64,000 nt of DNA from Pachyseris speciosa (taxonomy: Eukaryota; Cnidaria; Anthozoa; Scleractinia; Pachyseridae): assembly GCA_016490735.1 (NCBI GenBank), contig JAEMWC010000255.1, positions 667,501 through 731,500 on the forward strand. The letters are read 5' to 3'. Every line of letters begins with the position of its first letter. Within the stretch, counting starts at the first letter, position 1. The notes below the pieces were generated by a model. It made no database searches and was not told the DNA's origin. It was given only the letters and a program-made list of their open reading frames with translations. The position numbers and the translations under genes are program-made. Positions 49,869 through 60,400 of the stretch are shown here, one piece after another.

Positions 49869-51729
49869 TTTCCGAGTTCCCATTTGATGCATATCTTTAA
49901 CTTCTCTTATATTTACTCGCTTTGGTTTAGAGTAATTAATGATTAAAAGCAGCCTAAACGTACATACTGTAATTATTTTCAGTCAATTCATTTTGTTAGC
50001 TCATGCCGATCATGGATAAAATAGTCGTGCCATGAGGTATAGGAGGCAGTCTTATGGCACTCACTCACTCACTCGATTCTGATAAATTTCTTCATTAAAC
50101 TTGGATGAAACATTCTCTTGTCCTTCCCCTGATGAGTATTGTCTTTGTCATCGCAGTTCTCTTGGCTCAACGTTTCCAAGTTTCAAGGGGGTAGTAGAAA
50201 TGCGTAGATTCTTGCTCAACTGTTTATATCAGTGAATATGAATGGCATTGATCAGAGCGTGCAGTGCTCGACCTTAGCAGTAGTCCACTAGCCCACAACT
50301 AGTAAAAAATGGGTTTGTACTAGTAAAATTTCAGAACAACTAGCCACCGGGCTAGTCGAAGTAGAAAAGGTTTTGGAATGACAATAAAGGGCAAAAAATC
50401 TGTTTTAGTTGATTGCGACAGAGAAAAATAAATTAAGAAACTTATCTTACATTTTGCAAGCGATAACTTTGTGGTGTGTAGGACTGGTAGGAGGACTGAA
50501 CACTAGAAGGACCCAGAAATTCACGGACAGGCTGCCATTTTGTAACGTGATGATCACTATCTTTGATTTTGATCTGGTCCTTGATCAGCATGAAGAGGAT
50601 AGACTCTCTTCTCAAGATACTCCTAAGAAGAAGTAGCATGATGGCAAGGAAGTCACGGAAGATGAAGCACAACCAAGCAACTGAAAACCGAAAAATCCTT
50701 CGAGTGCTGAATGGACAGGCGACTGAAGCTCATACCCGCTTGCTAAAGTAGCCCAACACTTCCAGCCCGAGTGGAAAGCAACACTCCCCTGGGTCTATTA
50801 TGCAGATGGGAAAATGTTCTGTCACACTTTCCAGCATTGTCCACAAAAGTCAAATGACTCTTCTAGTTTCGTCAGTGGATGCTCTAGTTTTAAAATCGAG
50901 TCCTTGAAAAGTCATGCGAGGTCCACAGGACATATCCAGGCTCAGGAAGCAATTCGTGCAAAGGAAAGGCCTTTGGAAGCTCCTCTACCAACAGCTCTTC
51001 TTCTTGTGTCAGACAATGTTTGACAGAAAATGGAAAAACTTTTTGATGTTGCTTATAAGGAAGAAAAATTTGAACTTCTGCTTACCATTTTTCCCAGTCT
51101 GTGCTCAAAAGTTCAAGCCCAGGCTTGGCCACCAGGTGATGACTGTTGACTAGTAAATTTCAAACCTCACTAGCCTAAGGACTAGTAAGTTAAAAAGTTA
51201 AGGTCGAGCACTGGCGTGTGAATATTGTAATGTGGATGGTTTTTCGTTCAACTCTCAAATATACCTTTGTGGAGCTGGAAAGTGGAAGGCCTAATATGAT
51301 TAAGCACACAAGCTGTGAGAATGGAACATGGAAATCTTCAGAACGATGAAAATTGCATGCCACAATCTTCAAAGCAATGATGAAATATTGGTGATGACCT
51401 TGCTTTTAATATTTTTACCTATCAAAGATTTTTCTTGTTGCCCAAAGGAAGAATGCAGTAGGGAGGAATAAAAGTCTTTAATAATCAAAACAAGTCTTCG
51501 ATGCCACTAGTACTGAAGGGCACAGCTGAAGTTCAAGACATAAACATATGGTTATATAACAAAAGGCAATTGGCCACCTAGTTTTTGCACATAAAATTCC
51601 CTGTGACCATAAGCAGGGAAATAAGGAATTTCCTATCCTCAGGTGCTTTAAACCAAGAACCAAAAGAAACTACTTCATTTGAGCAAAGGATTGGAACATT
51701 CAGCAATGAATGAAATCCCTCCTTGCATA

Positions 51730-51779
<50 letters not shown>

Positions 51780-54465
51780 ATACACTTCCTAAAATAGTAA
51801 TATTCAAAGTAACTATAGAGCTCATAGTTTGATATTTATGTGCAGACTGTAATGTAAAGGGATATAGTTTAATGGTTTGGCAGATATGCAAGCTTGCTGT
51901 ATATATATATATATATGACATAGCCCACTCAGTTCCATTGTCTCAAAATCAGTCAGACACAAGATCATAACATGTGCATCTGGTCCGGAATAAAACCTTT
52001 GGGTTAAAGAATAAATTCGATGTCCAATACTAAATTCAACATTTTCTGTGTAAATCCGTTGACATTTTCCATGAAATTTGGGCATCAGTCATTCTGCTAG
52101 CCTTCATGTAACTGCATGGCTGTGTGTTAGACTATCATTTTGCTTGCTTTAATTATGGAAATACATGGGGTTCATACGAAAACTAATATGTAATTTATGC
52201 ATGGAGTCGGAAAAATCAAAATGAATTCACCCTTATCGTTACGTTTTCGTGACTGACCATGTAACTTTCAATGGCAAATTTACAATGAGAGTCATCTGCA
52301 CACTTCTGATTGTTTCATCAATAGAATCTAATGGGTTAATGTTATTAATAGTTTGCACATGCGCCAAGCTGTAAAACTCTCCCATTAAAAAGTGCTGTGG
52401 ATTTTTTAAGGTTAAGTCAGAATTTTTGTCTTTCACAGACTCAAACTTGATGGCTGTACGATGATTTCTGGAGTGGGATTACAGCAGGTAGAAAAAATAA
52501 ACAATTTAATCTCTGCTAACACGAGCCATTCCTCCATAGTTACTAGGTTTTCTGAACCTGAACACCAATCTAGTTTTTTATTTAAATGAGTATTGTTCTG
52601 GAAACTGTCAGACAGCACTGCCACATCTCTTCAGTGCCAAGTTAATTCTGTCCATGGGTTGCTGTTTACTGATAGCCAAAAAAGTTAGTATAAAAGTTAG
52701 TATATCAGTTCAACTTTTAACCATTCAAGACTTTAGATAATAACTTTAATTTGTATCATTATTACATTATGGTGCAAAAATGCACACTATCATGTGGGCT
52801 TAGAGTGCTCTGCTTCTCTCTGTCTGTTTATCTGGGGATCACTAATAGGGATGTGTTTTGCAATGTTATAGGAAAGTACCGGTGTTTTGTTGATTTCTGC
52901 TGCAGGTTACTCAAGGTTGTCCTCAGTTGTCAAGTCTTGATATTGGTTACTGCTACAGAATTTTAAAAGATGGTACTTCATCTGTTGGTGCAACAGCCTT
53001 TCCCACAAATCTGACAGAACTTACTTTACATGGAGTACAGATGTCTGCTGAATTACTGACCAAGCTTGCTGGCAAACTACCATATATTAAAGTGTTGAGT
53101 CTGTGTGGTGTGATGGCAGTGGATGATGATACACTAGATACAGTGAGTATCTTCTTTAGTTTTGAACGACTAGTAGATTTATACTAAAACAATTAGGTTA
53201 TTCGCTCTCGATTTCTATGCGTGATAGCTGATTCGGCCTGCACCCTCATCAGCTATCGTGCAATAGAAATCTCAAGCTCATAATCTAATTGTTAAATAGC
53301 GGAGCTCCAGCGGCCCAAAGGGCCGCCAAGCAGAGCACCATACTTATAGGAACCTGTGAACTGCTTTTCTCATGGTAATAATGCAATCAGTATTGCTCGT
53401 GGGCATCACCGCATGACGACGACGATGCCCAATAATTAAAAATATCCTAATAACAATATTACACAAGACTCCCATGCTTCAAAACATTGCAACTTTCTCA
53501 ATCGCACGTCGAATATTGCCTTAACTGTCAGTTGTGAGCACGAAATGGAATGTCCTTTAAATTTGCAAATCCAATAAACGTAAGAAACGTAGCGAATTTT
53601 CCAAATATGGCTTTTGAGTTTGGACAAGAACGAAACTGACCGTTTTTAACGTCAAAGAGAAGCGACGAAAATGCCCTTTTTTGCCCTTATGTTTTTTAAA
53701 GAAATCATCGTCGAAAAACCAAACTTCAACCATCATAACAAAATTCAGTCCTTGTTCTAGCTTAGAAATTACTTTTTTTGTTCATATTCTTTTCCCGAGC
53801 ATAGCTAGAGCCTTATGTTCCAGTGCATTCGGACCTTCCCGCCATTTTCAACATCTCCACCGCATTGCATGCTGGGGAATAATGAGAATTTTTGACAGCG
53901 CCCGTTCCTTCCCCCAGTTCTTTCACATCTACAGCCACTCCGACCTACCGCCAAAAATTCCTGCTTGTGGTCATTTTCAGTGCTCACAAATTCCAAAATA
54001 TGCGGCGGTAGGTCGAGAAATTCATCAATAGTCGAGTTCTGAAGGTACTAAGTGTCCGACCGGCCAAATTCCCAGTTCGTCGAGTAACAAGCCAAATTCG
54101 ACAGCAAAGTACATCACCTTGCTCGATTCTTTGAGAAAGTGGACTCTTAGCTACCGTCACGCTTAATGATGTTCATCAGGCAGCCACTAAAGATGAAAAA
54201 TGGCTGTAAACTTAGCAAAATCGCAAGCAAACCGAGCTTGGGCCGTTGTTGTAGCTCCACGTATGAAAAATAGCTACGTCAGAATGACGTTTTCAGAAAC
54301 CTTGAGCCTCCAGTGCCTTAGGACAGCACCACTTTTCCATGGTAGTTTCAAATAAAGAGTCACGAATGCTATGGATCGTTTATAGGTGGAAAATCACTCC
54401 GTAAAGATAAAAACGGCTGGGCGCCAATGGGTTAATAGGGAGCTTTAGCAACGACGACGGCGACG

Positions 54466-54496
<31 letters not shown>

Positions 54497-57400
54497 CTCG
54501 TTTTTGTAACGCTTTCGCTATTATTCCAATTTGTTTAACTTGGAAAATACTGGCGAACTATTCAGGGACTAAATTGTCATGAACGCCTTTAAAGTAAGGA
54601 AAAAGAAAGAAAACTTAACAGTCACATGCTCCCGTTCTCGAGAAAACCTAAAATTTAGTCATTTCACGTTGTTGTTTTGCAGAGGACGGGAAAGAAATGT
54701 ACCAAAATGTAAAACGCACGTGCAGAGCCATTGTTTTTGCTCATTAAGCCTATTGTTTTGTGGCGTTCACGTTGCCGTTGCCGTCGTCGTTGCTAAAGCT
54801 CCCTAATAATCCAACGTGGCGGCCATACTCCAGCTGACCAGCTAGTTTACAGCGTACATCTTTGATATTGCACATCTGTGTTATGGCCAATTGACAGCTG
54901 TCAAAACAAGGTTTCCACTGACCATTATCACGTGACCATATTGCGGGCTCAAGTTTAGAGCTCGTCAACGTCAGCTGTTTTTTTTTGAAAGTAAGGGTAC
55001 ATATGAATGTTGTGCCGCGTAGCACTAGGAACACAAATAGTGGAATAGAGAATTAACTCTAAAGTGTAAATTAAAGTGCTACTTAAACCCATGAATAACC
55101 CACTGGGCGTTAGCCCTAGTAAAGGGAAACAGGGAACCACACGAGGCAAAGAAAAAATCTTTTGACCTCGGTGGGAATCGAACCCACGACCTCCGGATTA
55201 GATCTACCGTTACTCTGCGACTGAGCATAATCGTCCCGACTTTCTCTGTGCGACCTTGTAGCTCAGTCGGCAGAGTAACGGTAGATCTAATCCGGAGGTC
55301 GTGGGTTCGATTCCCACCGAGGTCAAAAGATTTTTTCTTTGCCTCGTGTGGTTCCCTGTTTCCCTTTACTAGGGCTAACGCCCAGTGGGTTATTCATGGG
55401 TTTAAGTAGCACTTTAATTTACACTTTAGAGTTAATTCTCTATTCCACTATTTGTTTTTTTTTGAAGTTGACCACAGACTAGGTACTGGTTTTTTATTTG
55501 ATCGCAGGCTCAAGCCAGGTTAATTTAACCAAAACGAGGCTTAATTTTCCGTGCGCTTTTCTGCAGCTCGTAATTTCACATTCAGTTGGTTTCTTCATTT
55601 TGACCAAAACAACTTCATCTTCATTGAAGTTTATCTTTTAATTCGTGTAAAAGGCATAAAAATCAAGAACTAGTTAACAGATACTCCGGAAGGTGAATTT
55701 TCAAGTTATAAAAAGGAAGAGCAAAAGATTTGTCTCAGCAAATGCTTAAAACTTGGATCGACTTGCATAATTCAACGCCCGGATTGTGTGGTCGAAAAAC
55801 AAAATGATTCAACGCTTCAAGAGCTTTCACTTTACCGCGGCATCTCACAGTTCACCAAGACAGGTCACTTAACAGTTCACCAGCATTAATGGGAGGAACG
55901 AGTAGCTGAAAGTTAGTGGAAGAAGTTTATTCTTTGGACAAACCGTTTGCTATTTTTCCAGATGCGTGTTTTAACTAAAGTGGATTCGTATTTTCAAGTG
56001 GTACCAACCTCTACAACACAGGTGACTGAATTAAATTCATTGAAGCTTAACATTTTGGTTCAGAAATGGAATTTGTATTTTTCTCTCGACTGGATATAAA
56101 TAACAATCTTCTCTACTTGTTTTTTACAAAGTAGTTGAATTGTTTGTTTTGTTGTTTTGCTTGCAAGTGAACGAGTGCTTTTACTCAACCTGGCTGGCTG
56201 TTTTCAGTGTTTTTGGACATCTATGCCTCAACAGTGTTAAAATACTTTTGCCCAAGTATCTTATTACATGTAATCGCAATGAGTCCTCTTAAAATTAAGC
56301 ATTAAGCCCAGGCTAAACGATCAAACACTTCATCCAACATCATGTTGACTGTTTAGTTACCTCTCTCAACTTTGCATTGAAATGGCTTTCTATGTTTGAT
56401 CCAGATGAAACATTTTCATCCGACATTTCGCTCTACGAACAAATGTTAGATTGTTTAGCCAACCCAACCAGGAAAGTGCACAGTCAGTAAAAAGCAAACC
56501 AAATGAAGCACATAACGTCAAAATTTCAGCAATAACACTCAAAACTCGTCCTGTGTTGTCGCTTTGTCTTGTATTTTGTCAAACATTGTTTGTTTCCCTG
56601 CTAGCAAAGGTTTCTCACAGACAGAGACCTCTGCTAGCGGGGAAACTGTTTGTCGGCTAGTCACCCAACGTTATGTTTGTCAAACACAATGTTCAAGAAA
56701 ATGTTTGATCGTTTAGCCGGGCTTGTGTTTTGCGCGAAGAGCACAATTTCAGCAACTTCTGAAAACACAAGTGACATTAATCCTTAATTTTTCTCGGCCT
56801 TCTCCAAGAATCTTCGAACAAACATAGGCGTTGTGTATTGTTTTTTTTTTATGTTTTAATGTTTTGAGGTTTTTGAACTGCGGTCAGTTCCTGTTGACTG
56901 CTCTAAACACAAAGTATTGGCGCAAGGAAATCAATACAAAGTTGCTCAAGACCAGTAAATAAAATAAGCATGGAGCTCCGCTTTTAGGCTTGGCTAAATC
57001 TATATATTAAGTACCGTGTATGTACCCTCCCCTTCCCCTCACTCCCTGTCCAGGTGGCATGATCTCCTCCCTACCTGCGCACGTGCAGTTTGTGGTCATG
57101 TCCTGTTTGACTTTATCAGCAAGTACAGTGCAGGTAAGTCAATCATGATGTTGACTGCACATTGCACATTGTTTGAAACAACTTTTATAATCCAGTATAT
57201 TCGTGTCTAACCTTGTGTGGTCAGAATTTCAGTGGTCTGTTATTGCGAATCACATTTAAGCAATATACCACATGTTTCTATGGTTTATACGCTGATAAAC
57301 CATGTGGGATGTTGGAAGAATGCTGAACGAATTAGTAAATCACAAGCCACAGGCGAGTGATTTATGAATTCTTCGAGTGTTCTTCTAACATCCCAAGTGG

Positions 57401-60400
57401 TTTATCATGCCTATAAGCCATAGAAACTTGTGATATATTGCTTTTATATAATAATTCAGAAGACGTGCGAAATTTCCATGAGTTTATTGGAACAATAAAC
57501 CATAGCTGATTGATCAATCAGAGTGTCTGCTTGATAATGCCTCTTGTTTGCTTTTCATTGTAACAGTTGTGTTGGTCACTCTAGGGGTATGAGTATCATC
57601 TTTGAAGACTGCAGAAGTTGTTGAAAACACTCTTAAAATAAAATGTTGTTGCAACTTGACAAACACAGAAAGTTGACTAAAGACCTTTTTTGTACTTTTT
57701 TTAAAGATCTGCTGTTTGAATCGGAAACTACATCTTACCATAATAGCTACAGAGGTCATTGCAAATGAAATGTGCAGTAGATTTTTCAGTAATTAGTAAT
57801 TTCAATGATGATGCAATGTAAGTTGGGATTGGCTGCTAAATGCTATGTATCATAAGCATGGTAGTATAGACAAGTAACCTCATTTTTAATTAAGTGACTT
57901 GTTTTCTTTACACAGATTTGCGTGGCTGTTGGCCGAACCTTGACATCTTTGGATCTGAGTGGTTGCTCTGTGTTAACAGATGTTGGTCTTTCAGCTATCA
58001 GCAAACACTGTCAAGTCATTGAATCTCTAAAGGTGTCTTTTTGCCCAAACATCACTGGTCAGAAATTAAAACCACTTTTCATGTGCCCAAGAAGAGGACC
58101 AGACTTTAGAACGTTTGTGGCTAATGGATGTAAAATGGTATAGTTTATTTTATAGTCTTTCAGCAGCTATTGATTGAAATGTTTGACTCAAATCTACAGT
58201 TGTGGCTATGAGCCTTTTTAACCGCAGCCCACAGAGACCATTTAAAAGTGGTAGGGCTAAAACATCTGGCCAAGTTCAAGTGGTATAATTCATACATATA
58301 GATTACGACATAGAAAGTGCGACGTACGGACTTTTATTCACGAGTTGCAAAACTTAGGAAAACGAACGAGTGAGCGCAGCGAACGAGTGAGTTTTCCAAA
58401 GTTTTGCAACGAGTGAATAAAAATCCGTAGAAATTAATTAATTACAATTAACGGTAAATCCAGTGGAACAGAACGGGAAGCCGAAGCCATGTTTTTGAAA
58501 CACACACTTCGAGCGGGCGCTGAGTTTAAGTTCGCGCTTCTCGGAAGCCATTTGAGTGCTTTGCTCTGATTGGCTAAGCGATTCTACTCTAGACGGTGAT
58601 TGGTTATATTTTCACATGTGAAGAATGCTGTACGCGAAGCTGATTGGACGTATCGCTTTTTTCACATGTGAAAATATAGCACATATAGAATTCTATTTGC
58701 AAGGTTTATTGACTAAAATTCTCGCTATATATATAATAAATATTTATACATGTCATTTGGAGCCCTAAAAAATTAATCCAAGGAAAAAGTGGTGGGGCGA
58801 TAGCGCTACCAGCTCCTCCCCGTCCAAGCTCTCTGTTAAAATTCCATAACCTATCCCACAATCCATGTGTCACCGTGTGGGAATAAATGACAGCAATAAA
58901 AAACTAGATAACATCTGTCTGAAAAGCAGCACTAAAATATTGCGTTTGCATATTAACAAAAAATAAATAAAGCTCCGTATCGACATGGCATTAGGGGAGA
59001 GGGTGTACAACAGTAAGTATTTTAAAAAAACCTTACTAGCCTGCGAGGCAGGTGTAAACAGGGAGGGGAGATAGGGAGTGAGATGATGAGAGGAAGAATG
59101 GGATGGGGGACTATCCCCCTATTTTCCTCTCATTTTCTTACTCTCCATCCCCTCCCCAATTATTCTTGTCATGTAGGCTAAAACCTTACTATCCGAGGAT
59201 TTGGCTTAGGGTGAATCCCCAGAAATGAATGGAAAAATTAAAATGAACCACTGTTCAGCCACAATACGGACTTTGCAAGAAGAGCAACCCTGATGTCTTG
59301 CATGGGACAGTCTATCAAGATTGGTTGGTGGGGAGCAGGTGTTCAAATTTCGGCGACCAACATACAATATCTGGGCATTTTAAACAATGTGTCATATGTG
59401 CATCAGTTTTGCAAACATTTCCAAGAAATTCTGGACATGATTTCGCGGATGGAATCTATGGTGAAATAATAGTTGGTAGAAATAACATAGCGCGTTTTGC
59501 AAGATTTCGCTTGCGAACATTTTTGTCATTTTTCGGTCGTTGTTTTGACATTACTGTCTCAGAACAGTTGCTTAACTTAGGTCATGGAATTTTTCAAAAA
59601 GTCATGGAAAAAGTCCTGGAAAGTAATGAAATTTTCACAGCTCAAAAGTGTACGAACCCTGAGATGTACTGATGACAATTTCTATATTTCAGAGGTTCAT
59701 CCTCCAGCATGTTGTCAATGTAGCAACGGTTACAAAATACTATCTGCAAAAACGCCCTTACCTAAAACTTTAAATATGTTAACAGTAACAATTCTTATGC
59801 TTTCTTGTGAGTAGCATGTGTCCCCTCCTCTTACTCATAGATACACTGATGCAGAAAGAATTTACTAACTTTGAGTGCATATTTAAGGTTACTGTGGTTC
59901 ATACTTTCTGGTGACTGTAAATGAACACTTTACTGTCTATGAGAATGTTTTTAATAATTGGTACCTTTTTAGCAGTTCTTTTGCAAAGCTTGACTTTGTT
60001 CATCCTTCTAACGTAACAACGTGAATGCCATGAGCAATAACACTCTTATTTCAGTTTTCAGTTGAAGTGATAGCCGAAATAGCAGCACGTTGTCCGTCTC
60101 TACGTAATTTACGCCTAGCAGGCATGAAAGAAGTTGACGATGAACTTTTAACAGCAGTTGCTGAAAACTGTTGCCAGCTTTCCTGCGTCAGCTTCAAAGG
60201 TTGTGGCTTGGTATGTATTTATTAGCTAGTAATTTCATAAGTTCATTTAGAAAGGCTGGCGTTAAAAATAAAAATCAATGGGAATGCACAACGGCGTTTT
60301 GGCAGCATCTTGACTTTATTGTCAAATTTAAAATAACGGTTGAAGTTGCCTTTGTACTTTTAATGTGTCGGGATACATTGAGCGCGATGCATTCAACCAA

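Larger units (their letters stand above)
48209..49925. repeat. tRNA-like tandem array with inverted last unit
   Basis: Five tandem minus-oriented units (328, 334, 334 and 333 bp apart) plus one inverted partial unit meeting at CATAGTACATACTATG (centre ~49722). Each unit has a 73-base tRNA-like sequence, then on its 3' side a hairpin CTCGGA-(T)6-8-TCCGAG, and three hairpins of the form ACTGCRTCRCGCAGT. The array is flanked by an exact 12-bp direct repeat TTTAGAGTAATT (48197-48208 and 49926-49937), so it behaves as one insertion. Units are almost identical. Confidence 0.93.
27089..52438 (+). other. LRR intron 3 (~25.35 kb)
   Basis: A giant intron bounded by GTGAGT and TTTCACAG. It contains the BEL/Pao element, the LTR-edge tandem array, several MITEs, element B, the tRNA-like array and a hAT-like element. 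27424-28676 and 40293-41473 hold no recognisable feature. Confidence 0.75.
54990..55453. mobile_element. Head-to-head SINE palindrome
   Basis: Arms 55031-55221 and 55264-55454 are ~190 bp and nearly identical inversions with a ~42-bp spacer. Each arm has a tRNA-like head at the centre and a tail outward (AAAAGATTTTTTCTTTGCC, then TGGGTTATTCATGGG). GTTTTTTTTTGAA occurs on both outer sides (54977-54989 and 55454-55466), possibly a 13-bp target duplication, leaving ~40 bp extra tail on the left copy. Confidence 0.85.

Noticed and set aside
48209..49925. CRISPR array
   Set aside because: Repeats of ~330 bp with no spacers in a eukaryotic, intron-bearing region; it is a tandem tRNA-like array.
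51700..51921. Minus-strand frame with a poly-His tract
   Set aside because: It is the translation of an (ATG)n microsatellite; no other coding signal.
53681..54031. 116-residue plus-strand frame in intron 5
   Set aside because: No splice sites, no recognisable family, and no LRR continuity; likely chance.
57054..57133. 80-base exon candidate starting after TCCCTGTCCAG
   Set aside because: In the phase set by exon 5 it hits TGA at the third codon, and exons 5 and 6 already join perfectly without it.
59298..59672. 124-residue plus-strand frame in intron 6
   Set aside because: It overlaps the GTCATGGAAA repeat and has no splice sites or domain resemblance.
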